Part shown: piece after piece, positions 20,183 to 28,081 of the stretch
Position numbering within the stretch: position 1 is the first letter of the stretch
Layout: each line of letters starts with the position of its first letter
Source: a virus
Strand: one strand, 5' to 3'
Length of the DNA stretch: 28,081 nt
IMG/VR virus record: IMGVR_UViG_3300010318_000034
Location: 1-28,081 of that record
Notes under the pieces: generated by a model
What the model saw: only the letters and a program-made list of their open reading frames with translations
The model's database searches: none
What the model was told of the DNA's origin: nothing
Translations under genes and position numbers: made by a program

Positions 20183-23100
20183 TTAGAGACTGTCCAATCG
20201 CGCCTTAAGTTCGTTGATCTGTTCCTGCTGCTCTTTGATTGCCTCAATCAGAACCGCAACCATGTTTGAATATGCAACAGACTTAACCCCATCTGGAGAT
20301 TCAAATACAAGTTCAGGAAGAACCTTTTCAACCTCTTGTGCAATAACACCAATCTCACGCTCTGGTTGACCGATACGATTGAAGTATACACCTCTTAGGT
20401 CAAGAACTTTACTCAGAGCATTGCCAATTCCAACAACATTCTCCTTCAGTCTCTCATCAGAGTTTGCAGTAACAGTACCTGAGAACGTTGCATTACCAGT
20501 GTTTGCAATTCTCAGTCTTTCTTGAGGAGCAGATGCACCAGACCCTTGCGTACCAAAAATCAATCCAAACTGACCAGAGGTTCCTTCAGATACACCTTTG
20601 ATGTAACCACGCTCACCACTGTTACCAATATCATTACCTTCAAATTTAATTCCACCATACTCATACGATGCATTGAGTGCTGGGTCAGTCTGTAAGAATC
20701 TCAGGAAGTTACCATTAAGATCTCCAGTTGTCGCAGCATCAGTTGTAATTAGAACATCATTCTGGAAGGTGGAGATACCAATTGCTTTGATGGTATTAAA
20801 GTTAACCTGCTGATTAAATGTACTAATACCAGTATTAACAATCCAACCGTTTGGAATATTCCAAAGTAACGAACTGGTCCTAAATTCAACGTTATTCTCG
20901 AAGAGAACAGGACCACTTGCATAAAGAGAATATCCTGGTTTTGCTGAGGTTGTCTCAATACCTACGTTAGCAGTTGTTGAGATACCAACACCATCAAACA
21001 CCCAAACGTCAGACACGTTTGACAGACCAGATCCATCTCCTTTGAAGGAACCACTCCAGAGACCAACATAATAGTTGTCTGCTGCTGACTGAATCGGACC
21101 AAACTTCTTCCAATTATTGTCATTAGTGTAGACCCATCCAACTTCTCCACCAGAATTTGGTTCTGCATCATAAACAACATTACCAACGTTACCAGCAACT
21201 TGTGGAGTAGAGATACCAACTGTGTATTCTCTAGCAATTGTCTGATCACCTTGAACAAGTAAACTATTTGCCTCAACAGGACTATTAATAGTTACCTTTT
21301 CATTGAATACAACTGGTCCATTAAATTCAGAGATAATATCATTCTCTTTACCACCATCAACCTTCAGTCCTCTTGCTACTGTAAGTTGTTCTGTAGAATC
21401 AACGTCAAATCCAACTGCGCCAGTATCACTAGTGATGTCCTCACCAGTTACTGTTGGGACTGGTGCATTTGTGATCAAATCTTGACCCGTAGATCCACTA
21501 GTAAACTTGTTAACAGTGTAAGCATTACCTTCGTCATCTAAACCATTATAGAATGGTGTACCACCGTTTACAGATACTGATTGAGAGAGTAGTCTCTCGA
21601 TTTGCTTGAATTGTCTATCTTGTCTTTCAGGAAGAGCGGTTGAATAGTTACCAGGACCAAAACCAAGATATTCAAAGGTGTGTCCAGAAGCACGAATGAT
21701 AGAGTTTCTTCTAAATTCTACTGGTTGGAACTTAACCTTTCTTATGACTGATCCTACTGGGTGTGTTTGTTTTTGCGATCCAAACAATCCACGGAATACA
21801 TCAATAGCAGTGTCTGTAGTAACAGACTCACTGATTCTCATGAATTCATTATCTATTACAAGATAATCACCAACATCCCAACCCATGTGAGTTGCATTTG
21901 TGACTGTCAGAGTATTCAGTGTTGGGTCATTCAATGCTGCTGCCAGACTACTTGTAATTCCAGCATAAGAAGGAACAAGTCTTGAAGATGCTGCCTCATC
22001 AGCAAAGTCAATAAGTGCATCTTGTGCGTTGACACCTGTCTGATAGATAAATCCACCACCAGTAGGTGCGACTACTGTAGTACCAACACCAACTTTGACT
22101 GCAAGACTAATTACATTATATACAGTATCAACACTCCAATGACCATTAATTACTGGAGCGTTAACTCCACCAATAACAATACTATTACCAACTAATAATC
22201 CATGTGACTTATTAGTTGTAAAGCTGGCAATACCAGATATGTTGTCATATGATACTGAACTGATTCCAATTGCTTCACCAGTTAAATATGCAGTAACGTC
22301 GGACAGAACTGCAGAGTTAACGTTAGTAAGTCCATTAGTATTAATTCCAGTTACACTTGCTGGAGCAGCAAATTGCTCTCGATAATAGACAGTGCTTGCG
22401 GATGATACATTTATCTTAGATGTACTTCCCGTTTCAATAGATGTAATTCTATACAGATTATTATAATCGTGGAATCTATCGTCCCTGATACCATCAATTC
22501 TGAATACATCACCAATACTGTTGTGAATTTGTTCAACTGTCAGATAACCTGCGACAAATCCTACAGTAGTACCAATGCCAGTCACCGCAAGAGTGTTACC
22601 AACTCCAAATGCAGAACCACCATCTACAATTTTAACTGCAGAAATTGAACCAGCAGCATCAATCTCTACGTTTGCAGTAGCATATGCACCAGTCGTTGAT
22701 CCAGCAAATCCAACCAACTTAGCATTATATAATGTTTGAACGCTACCAGAACCATCACCATAATTTAAACCTGCACTACTAATTCCAACTTTAGTAATAA
22801 AGTTGAATCCATGGTCATCTTCTGTTGTAATCGTATGTGCGGTTCCAGAAGAAGATTCAATCTCTACAATATTAAATCCTGTTAGATAATCTCTAGTTCT
22901 CTTGTTAATTACTTCCTTTGTAAGACTATTCTTTGGATCATTTACTTCAGTAAGACCAATTGGAGTTGGAAGTGCAAAAGTTCTAGTCTGATTTGGGTCA
23001 GATGTTGGGTTATCTCTATCAAGTTGAGGATAAAGATTTTTGACGGGTTGACTAAATCTAAGTTCTTGGAATGGTGTTACCGCAGGTGTTGCTGAGGAAT

Positions 23101-25999
23101 CGACCAGTGTTAGGTGATAAACACCATCCTTTGCATTTGGAATATACTCTTGAACTTCCTCTTTCTTATAAACAAAGAGAGTATTGTTAAATTCTTTTCT
23201 TTCAAATCTAGGAAGTTCAGTTGTTCTAAGATTTACATTGTTATCAAAAGTACCTGGGTTTGTGGTTAAACCAACAGTAAATGACTTTCTATCTGGACGA
23301 CCTGTTACCGAGAATACACCGTTAAATCCAGTGTACCCCAATCCAGTAGTATTTGCAGAAGATACGACATTAAAGATCTGAACTTTGGATCCTATTGACA
23401 ACTCGTGAGGAGTTTCTGTATGGAATGTTGCAATACCAACAATACCATCCCACACTGCACTGGCAACAGTTCTTGGATTTCTCAGTTCAGAAGTATTAGA
23501 TAAGATGACAGGGTTTACGCTCTTAAACTTAGCAACTTCTTGATTGGTAAATCCAATAGTCTGACTTGATTCCTGAAGAACAAATGAATCTTTAGGAGGT
23601 CTTCCTAAAACAGTAGAATCTCTAGGTACAACATATCTTACCTTATAGATTCTATCTTCAAGAGATCTGTTGTCTGGTGTTCTAGAGAAGAATGTTTTTG
23701 GTGTAGCAGCACCTAAAGTAGCAGTTCCAAGACCAACAATAGTGTTGTAGATCTCATTATTATCGGCAACAGTAATATACCATTGTGCGCGAGTGCTATC
23801 ATATTGAATTGGGTGTGCAATATCACCAGACTTCTTATCAGATACTCTAGATTCGATCGTAAGAATACCACCTTTGCTGTTAACTACAACAGAAGATGCG
23901 CTAATTGTATCATTAAGAGTTTGTGCTAACTTAATCTGATCAGTATTAATACCAGCAGTAATTGCATAATAAACTCTATTATGATCCAGTCCATCAGGAA
24001 GTTCACCGTCATCACTTAAAATACGAAGTGATTCACCACTTTGGAACTGGTGAGGAGAGGTAAGAGTGAAGATATTGGAAGTAATACTATTAATACCAAT
24101 AGCGGTTCTACCAACAGTTGATAATTTTTTGGAGGATACTTCATAAATGCCTGTTCCCTGAGTTTCAGGCATGATAATGCGAGCAACTTTGGTCTCTGGT
24201 TGAGCACCAACGTTAATAATTACCTTCAGTTCATCATCAACTTTAGCACCAATTCTATATCCTTCTAATACAGATTTTGGAGGAACGTTTTCATTGCTCT
24301 CATTGTAAATATAAAGTCTATTATCATTACCAACATCAATTGTTTGCTGAACATCAATTGCAGCAAATTCAATTGTTACTTCATTTCCACCAAGTTTTTG
24401 TGGGGGGAGAATGTGAGTGATGAATCCAGTATCATCTCTAGGGAATGCATCATTTCTAAATCCACTACAAACAATAGCTTTTGCACCAAAGTTGGAGTTA
24501 GAGTTTGTGATTGAGTGGTCACCACCAGTCTCAGCAACAAAGTGATTTGCATAACCAATAGCGAACACAGACACCAACTGCAAGAATGCATCATTTGATG
24601 CCTTGATGTGGAAGTTCTCGTAGTTTGGTTTATATACCGCAGAAGTATTTGTATGAAGATTACTTACCGCTGTACTATCTTCATAAACACCAGATACTGC
24701 ATTATACTTGACAAACGCCCTATCGTCTTTTTGCAGACCAATACCAGTAAACTGGGCAACAACCATGGATTTAAATCCATCCGCCTTGCTACCATCAGCA
24801 TGAAGACCGCACATACCGTATACAGAACGGAGTGAGCAGTTAAAGATATATGGAGACGCTGAAGTTACAGAGTCAACAACAATGTTAAGTGTAGGAGCAC
24901 CAGATACAATACTTGGAAGTGCATTCGCTGGTGGTGTAGATACCTCGTATGTAATTCTTGTGCTACTTGCTACAGTATCAATAACAAATGATCCATTGTA
25001 TCCACCCGTTGGAATACCCTCAATTCTAATTGGGGTATCTACATCAAGACCTGCAAGAGGTTCTACAAGATCAACTGTAACTGTTGTACTAGAAGTAGAA
25101 CCGTCACCCGCTTTAATACTACTAATACCTACATTCTGTCCTTTAGAACCAACAATTCTATATTCATCAATCTTGGTCTGAATATCAAGACCACTATCTG
25201 GATAATCTGGTTGAATCTCTCTTCCACTAGAAGGACCATAAACGAGACCAATCTTCTCATAATAGATATCAAGGTCTGTTCTATTAGAAGAATAATTTAA
25301 GAATGTGTCATTAAATCCTACTGGATTTACACCATCAGCATACTCAAAACAAGTTACTTTATGGTGAGAGAAATTAGGAACATATTCTGTCGTACCATAA
25401 TCTTTGAATACCCTAGAGTTGGGATCTGCATCAAAGAATGTAAACTGATAGAAGTAACAAGTACCTGTTACACGGAACAAGCAAGTCTGCTTGATATCAT
25501 CATCTGCAGGATCAGGAACAAACTTAGGACGAATCTTCGTCTTACGAAGGTCCATACCAACAATAGATGTACCACGAGGAATAATTACACCCCCGTAGAC
25601 AGAGTTCATCTTATAAAGATCGTTCTCAAAACTATCAATATCAAAATTAGTATCTAGTGTAAACTGAGTAAGATCATTTGAACTCGTGCCGCTACGAGTT
25701 AACCAATTATTACCTACAATTGGATCATCATGTACAGGAATCCATCCTGGTCTGTTATCGATTAAGTGTTCGCCAGGATAAACGATAATTGTTGTTCTAC
25801 TAAATCTATCGTTATCAAGTCCCTTCTGATATGAGAATCTCGCTGCCTCGATCAGTGCTCTCTGAATAGTTTTAAAAGGTCTAACCAGAGAGTTACCTTG
25901 GTTCTCAATACTATCAGTTGAGTCAATACTTGAAGGATCAACGTAAAGGATATCGCCTCTACTATTTTTCAGAAAATTATCTAAGCGACTAAGACCCAT
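20183..25999 (-). CDS. Giant tail fibre with C-terminal S74 intramolecular chaperone
   Basis: This 1938-residue protein is the largest in the window. The N-terminal part (DNFLKNSRGDILYVDPSS, SLVRPFKTIQRAL, TTIIVYPGEH) has the style of cyanophage fibre and pectate-lyase-like fibre starts. The long middle is beta-rich with repeated short strands, Gly, Asn and Thr, as in extended trimeric fibres. The C-terminal 92 residues form a peptidase S74 chaperone: SDERLKENV (Ser1847, with the Lys of the catalytic pair in ERLK), GVYFNRIG, EIGVIAQEVEKVLPELV and a C-terminal coiled coil (EAIKEQQEQINELKARL). The chaperone trimerises the fibre and then cleaves itself off at the Ser. It is preceded by a late-promoter candidate and followed by a terminator, so it forms its own late transcript. 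Exact attachment site on the virion is inferred. Confidence 0.93.
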   Translation of the reverse strand: MGLSRLDNFLKNSRGDILYVDPSSIDSTDSIENQGNSLVRPFKTIQRALIEAARFSYQKGLDNDRFSRTTIIVYPGEHLIDNRPGWIPVHDDPIVGNNWLTRSGTSSNDLTQFTLDTNFDIDSFENDLYKMNSVYGGVIIPRGTSIVGMDLRKTKIRPKFVPDPADDDIKQTCLFRVTGTCYFYQFTFFDADPNSRVFKDYGTTEYVPNFSHHKVTCFEYADGVNPVGFNDTFLNYSSNRTDLDIYYEKIGLVYGPSSGREIQPDYPDSGLDIQTKIDEYRIVGSKGQNVGISSIKAGDGSTSSTTVTVDLVEPLAGLDVDTPIRIEGIPTGGYNGSFVIDTVASSTRITYEVSTPPANALPSIVSGAPTLNIVVDSVTSASPYIFNCSLRSVYGMCGLHADGSKADGFKSMVVAQFTGIGLQKDDRAFVKYNAVSGVYEDSTAVSNLHTNTSAVYKPNYENFHIKASNDAFLQLVSVFAIGYANHFVAETGGDHSITNSNSNFGAKAIVCSGFRNDAFPRDDTGFITHILPPQKLGGNEVTIEFAAIDVQQTIDVGNDNRLYIYNESNENVPPKSVLEGYRIGAKVDDELKVIINVGAQPETKVARIIMPETQGTGIYEVSSKKLSTVGRTAIGINSITSNIFTLTSPHQFQSGESLRILSDDGELPDGLDHNRVYYAITAGINTDQIKLAQTLNDTISASSVVVNSKGGILTIESRVSDKKSGDIAHPIQYDSTRAQWYITVADNNEIYNTIVGLGTATLGAATPKTFFSRTPDNRSLEDRIYKVRYVVPRDSTVLGRPPKDSFVLQESSQTIGFTNQEVAKFKSVNPVILSNTSELRNPRTVASAVWDGIVGIATFHTETPHELSIGSKVQIFNVVSSANTTGLGYTGFNGVFSVTGRPDRKSFTVGLTTNPGTFDNNVNLRTTELPRFERKEFNNTLFVYKKEEVQEYIPNAKDGVYHLTLVDSSATPAVTPFQELRFSQPVKNLYPQLDRDNPTSDPNQTRTFALPTPIGLTEVNDPKNSLTKEVINKRTRDYLTGFNIVEIESSSGTAHTITTEDDHGFNFITKVGISSAGLNYGDGSGSVQTLYNAKLVGFAGSTTGAYATANVEIDAAGSISAVKIVDGGSAFGVGNTLAVTGIGTTVGFVAGYLTVEQIHNSIGDVFRIDGIRDDRFHDYNNLYRITSIETGSTSKINVSSASTVYYREQFAAPASVTGINTNGLTNVNSAVLSDVTAYLTGEAIGISSVSYDNISGIASFTTNKSHGLLVGNSIVIGGVNAPVINGHWSVDTVYNVISLAVKVGVGTTVVAPTGGGFIYQTGVNAQDALIDFADEAASSRLVPSYAGITSSLAAALNDPTLNTLTVTNATHMGWDVGDYLVIDNEFMRISESVTTDTAIDVFRGLFGSQKQTHPVGSVIRKVKFQPVEFRRNSIIRASGHTFEYLGFGPGNYSTALPERQDRQFKQIERLLSQSVSVNGGTPFYNGLDDEGNAYTVNKFTSGSTGQDLITNAPVPTVTGEDITSDTGAVGFDVDSTEQLTVARGLKVDGGKENDIISEFNGPVVFNEKVTINSPVEANSLLVQGDQTIAREYTVGISTPQVAGNVGNVVYDAEPNSGGEVGWVYTNDNNWKKFGPIQSAADNYYVGLWSGSFKGDGSGLSNVSDVWVFDGVGISTTANVGIETTSAKPGYSLYASGPVLFENNVEFRTSSLLWNIPNGWIVNTGISTFNQQVNFNTIKAIGISTFQNDVLITTDAATTGDLNGNFLRFLQTDPALNASYEYGGIKFEGNDIGNSGERGYIKGVSEGTSGQFGLIFGTQGSGASAPQERLRIANTGNATFSGTVTANSDERLKENVVGIGNALSKVLDLRGVYFNRIGQPEREIGVIAQEVEKVLPELVFESPDGVKSVAYSNMVAVLIEAIKEQQEQINELKARLDSL

Positions 26000-26017
26000 T
26001 TTATTACACTAGTTGCT

Positions 26018-26040
26018 GTTATGATTTATTTATTCATAAC
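26018..26040. repeat. Perfect 7-bp inverted repeat upstream of the fibre gene
   Basis: The arms are gttatga (26018-26024) and tcataac (26034-26040), with a nine-base AT-rich loop. It lies between the 54-residue gene and the fibre gene. The late-promoter-like box overlaps its loop. There is no T tract, so it is not a convincing terminator; it may be an operator-like site or a transcript 5'-end stem. Confidence 0.6.
26027..26034 (-). promoter_or_regulatory. Late-promoter-like box AATAAATA upstream of the fibre gene
   Basis: The minus strand reads AATAAATA, matching NATAAATA of T4-type late promoters, 27 bases before the fibre ATG at 25999. The fibre ATG has no good Shine-Dalgarno sequence (only AATAAA before it), so leader structure may matter. 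Second strong late-box match in the window, after 3396-3403. Confidence 0.65.
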
Positions 26041-26043
26041 AGA

Positions 26044-26208
26044 TTACATAGAATCCATCATGTACTCCACTGTATTGGCAACATCATGCATGGCATCTTT
26101 AAGAACTGGTTGTTGACCAGATTCCATTCTCACCATGGGACGACGATTATCAGTAAGGGTCCATCGCCATAATTTCATTTCTTCGCAGTACCAGAGATTA
26201 ATCCTCAT
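26044..26208 (-). CDS. Very small phage protein (54 residues)
   Basis: The frame opens at the ATG at 26208 and ends at TAA 26044-26046, giving 54 residues. It starts MRINLWYCEEMKLWRWTLTD, followed by a basic Met/Arg segment and an acidic helix (KDAMHDVANTVEYMMDSM). It overlaps the preceding gene's stop by 11 bases (26198-26208). The aromatic, patterned N-terminus and the fit in the gene chain make a real gene likely. It is the last gene before the fibre promoter region. Function unknown; no motif recognised. Confidence 0.72.
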   Translation of the reverse strand: MRINLWYCEEMKLWRWTLTDNRRPMVRMESGQQPVLKDAMHDVANTVEYMMDSM

Positions 26209-27298
26209 GTGCTGGGTTACTCCAATCAGATGTAAAATTTCTTAAATACTCAATTTTATCTAGCATATTCTGATTATCAAGAACAAACTCTTCGTTTGCA
26301 AAATGTAATATACAGTTATTCTCCAATGCTAGGTTCATAATATACTTTCTTCTAACAGAGTTGTCTGGAAGAGAGAATATACTAAACATTAAGATATGAT
26401 CAACATTTCCCTTTGTGATTAAATATTCCAAATAATTGTGATTTCTTCCCTCATTATCGCCAGTTTGATGTGGGAATGTGTATCCCATTCTATTACAATA
26501 CTCTTTAACTACTAACGTTTGGAAGTACAAATCAATATTTCTAGTTTTAAATCCTTCATACTCCGCATACATAACTACATTTTGATCGTCAGATATCGTT
26601 ATACTTCGAGATTGAATATCAGTATCACCAAGAATTCTAAAATATGCTCCTGGCCATTTTCGATGGGGTTGTCCATCACGGAGTAAAATTCTAACGTCAA
26701 TACTCATTCGTGTTTTTCCAGTTGTATTTGGAACTGCACCATGAATATGTTCTTGAGTAAACAATAAGAATTGTCCCTCTTTAATATTTACTGGACGACA
26801 AACTCTGTTACATGTCTCTTGAAATTCTTCATACGACCAATCTTGCTCTAAGCATTGCTTGGTAATTAACCGACTTGCGTCAAGATGAATAATTTGAAGA
26901 GAATTACTATCGTATGCATCAGTAAATGGCAACCAGACCGTTCTCATTCCAAGTCCGTTACCAACCCATTTACCTTGATGAAATGGTAATACTGTTCCAG
27001 TCTTATCCTGATTAGGAACTGTTATTCTAATGTTACCAAACTTTTGAACCAGTGCGTCACTAGGCAGAAGAGGGAATACGTATCTAGCAATTATCTCATC
27101 GAATTTGACATAAAAGTCAGTATCTGCGAGATCTTTGCCAATTAATTTTACAAGTTCTCCAATATTTTTTGCTGGGACAAACTCATGCAATAATGCTAAA
27201 TCATTGACATCTGGATAATATTTTTTGACACATTCCAATACAGTATCACTTAAGAAGTAATCTGAAGAATCATAATCATATATTTTTGCGTCAAACAT
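26198..27298 (-). CDS. 2OG-Fe(II) oxygenase fused to a 'sporadic carbohydrate cluster' (LIC12192-like) domain
   Basis: This 366-residue protein has two parts. The N-terminal part (about 1-210) looks like a phytanoyl-CoA/StrG-type oxygenase: GTVLPFHQGKW (H107), WLPFTDAYDSNSLQIIH, EHIHGAVPN (H186) and R197-x-S-I-D. The usual acid after the first His (HxD) is Gly109 here. The C-terminal part (about 230-350: YFQTLVVKEYCNRMGY, HILMFSIFSLP, RRKYIMNLAL, CILHFANEEFVLD) recalls the small LIC12192-type proteins found with such oxygenases in surface-carbohydrate clusters. If right, this is a natural fusion of two usually separate genes. It suggests action on a sugar or polyol. The assignment rests on recalled motif patterns. 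It starts seven bases after the preceding oxygenase. Confidence 0.72.
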   Translation of the reverse strand: MFDAKIYDYDSSDYFLSDTVLECVKKYYPDVNDLALLHEFVPAKNIGELVKLIGKDLADTDFYVKFDEIIARYVFPLLPSDALVQKFGNIRITVPNQDKTGTVLPFHQGKWVGNGLGMRTVWLPFTDAYDSNSLQIIHLDASRLITKQCLEQDWSYEEFQETCNRVCRPVNIKEGQFLLFTQEHIHGAVPNTTGKTRMSIDVRILLRDGQPHRKWPGAYFRILGDTDIQSRSITISDDQNVVMYAEYEGFKTRNIDLYFQTLVVKEYCNRMGYTFPHQTGDNEGRNHNYLEYLITKGNVDHILMFSIFSLPDNSVRRKYIMNLALENNCILHFANEEFVLDNQNMLDKIEYLRNFTSDWSNPAHED

Positions 27299-27304
27299 AG
27301 TCTA

Positions 27305-27841
27305 CTAAGGTCCTGACGGAGGTTGATCAAGATAAATGTTACCAGATATTGTTCTTCCCCTATTACCACTCATAACAAAGTGCTCAACCCATGATGGGAA
27401 AATAATCATATGACCCGATGGAATTTTAGGAATAAAATCCATTGGTATTGTATTTGCATAGGTTCCCCACTGATTCATAATCTCCTTGCGAGCAGGATTC
27501 ATGAATACGGTTCTAGAGTGTTCTACAGTATCATAAACTATAAAACTCCACTGTGCTCCAGAATGAATGTGTGGATCTTGCCAATCAGATTCTTCATACT
27601 CATTTCGCCAAACTTGACCAATTGCAAATGGTTTATCTGAGAATTGACCAATACACTCATGTATTATGCCACAGAGGTATTCATAAGACTCTTCAGTTAA
27701 AGAATCATTTCCCAAAGTCGTATTGACCTGACTAAGGAATGATTTATTAAATTCTGCATCAATAAAATTAATCTTACTAAGATCAATTTCTTCTACAAAA
27801 AAAGGAACCGTAAAGATTCCATGGGGGTTTCTAAATTCCAT
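27305..27841 (-). CDS. 2OG-Fe(II) oxygenase of the TIGR02466-like phage type
   Basis: This protein (178 or 179 residues, with ATG at 27841 or 27844) has the beta-helix pattern DPHIHSGAQWSFIVY (His92, His94), TVFMNP, IPSGHMIIFPSWVEHFV (H155) and R164 (GRTISGNIYL). The H...H...R order matches the phage-type 2OG oxygenases also seen at 12681. The N-terminal half is helical and may bind a partner. It overlaps the upstream gene by 11-14 bases and precedes the fused oxygenase by a six-base gap, so the two are probably made together. The substrate is unknown. Confidence 0.8.
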   Translation of the reverse strand: MEFRNPHGIFTVPFFVEEIDLSKINFIDAEFNKSFLSQVNTTLGNDSLTEESYEYLCGIIHECIGQFSDKPFAIGQVWRNEYEESDWQDPHIHSGAQWSFIVYDTVEHSRTVFMNPARKEIMNQWGTYANTIPMDFIPKIPSGHMIIFPSWVEHFVMSGNRGRTISGNIYLDQPPSGP

Positions 27842-28076
27842 CATCTAATTCTGCTAGCATTTCTGGGTTTTCTAATTCCATCTCAAAAAAACAAGGATGA
27901 CATTCTTCCATAATCAAATACCCAGATGCTATAAACAAATCTTCTGCAGTATATCTACGTTGATGTGTATTTGCAGCAATAGTACATGAATAATTGGATT
28001 CTTCTTCCTCTGTTAATTCGTCCCAGGTAAATGGTATTCCATTAATGAAGTACATGTTGACCACTCGCTCTGGCAT
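27831..28076 (-). CDS. Small acidic protein, unknown function (5' end at window edge)
   Basis: The frame encodes 81 residues from an ATG at 28076; an ATG at 28055 (MYFINGIPFTWDEL) is also a plausible start, and the true start could lie beyond the window. It has an acidic, beta-rich composition (TWDELTEEEESNYSC), a hydrophobic segment (DLFIASGYLIMEECHPCFFEM) and a Glu-rich end. Cys residues (C30, EECHPC) could bind a metal. It overlaps the downstream oxygenase by 11-14 bases. No family recognised. Confidence 0.6.
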   Translation of the reverse strand: MPERVVNMYFINGIPFTWDELTEEEESNYSCTIAANTHQRRYTAEDLFIASGYLIMEECHPCFFEMELENPEMLAELDDGI

Positions 28077-28081
28077 TCCAA

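Noticed and set aside
26018-26040. Terminator at the inverted repeat before the fibre gene
   Set aside because: The stem is AT-rich and short, and no T tract follows on either strand; it is more likely an operator-like or leader element.
1-28081. tRNA genes, CRISPR arrays or insertion sequences
   Set aside because: I saw no cloverleaf-like segment with a CCA end and T-loop motif, no regularly spaced repeats and no transposase; coding density leaves little room for them.

Overview
The window is a contiguous piece of a T4-like cyanophage (cyanomyovirus) genome, probably infecting marine Synechococcus or Prochlorococcus. The main evidence is a small class transaldolase (talC), a hallmark auxiliary metabolic gene of cyanophages. 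It sits among compact, mostly overlapping genes that all read from the minus strand, with tail-collar proteins, a 1938-residue fibre with a C-terminal S74 chaperone, and many Fe(II)/2-oxoglutarate (2OG) oxygenase-type proteins. Genus and host are inferred. No tRNA, rRNA, IS element or CRISPR array is visible, and no stretch over 300 bases lacks a gene.

Layout in minus-strand reading order, from high to low coordinates. (a) 28076-26044: a small protein, two 2OG-type oxygenases (one fused to a 'sporadic carbohydrate cluster'-like domain) and a 54-residue protein. (b) 25999-20183: the giant fibre gene. It is preceded by a late-promoter-like AATAAATA inside a perfect inverted repeat and followed by a strong terminator. 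(c) 20145-16550: a separate transcription unit (TATAAT box, genes, terminator) encoding a helicase-methyltransferase fusion and a half-length SAM-binding methyltransferase protein. (d) 16545 downward: a second TATAAT box, an SF2 helicase, a JmjC/cupin-like protein, a run of small proteins, then a modification cassette (about 13.9-5.8 kb). The cassette holds two paralogous radical SAM enzymes, six or seven oxygenase-like proteins, an HNH endonuclease, a NodU/TobZ-type carbamoyltransferase and an SGNH hydrolase. (e) 5.8-3.4 kb: small phage proteins around talC, including one gene split by a one-base frameshift. (f) 3.4-0 kb: a tail module with a late-promoter-like GATAAATA, two tandem collar-domain proteins, two conserved small proteins and a double-headed prolyl-4-hydroxylase-like oxygenase cut by the window edge.

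An inferred reading of how the genes work together: the fibre and collar genes build the host-recognition apparatus, talC redirects host carbon flow, and the helicase/methyltransferase unit modifies or protects DNA. The radical SAM, carbamoyltransferase, SGNH and oxygenase set looks like one enzyme kit for decorating a glycan, peptide or nucleobase. Its substrate cannot be read from the sequence, and that cassette plus the methyltransferase/helicase island are the most novel parts of the window.

Three coding regions that are short or run off the edge were recovered by direct translation: 1-1052, 14688-14867 and 26044-26208. A frameshifted gene lies at 4749-4980.
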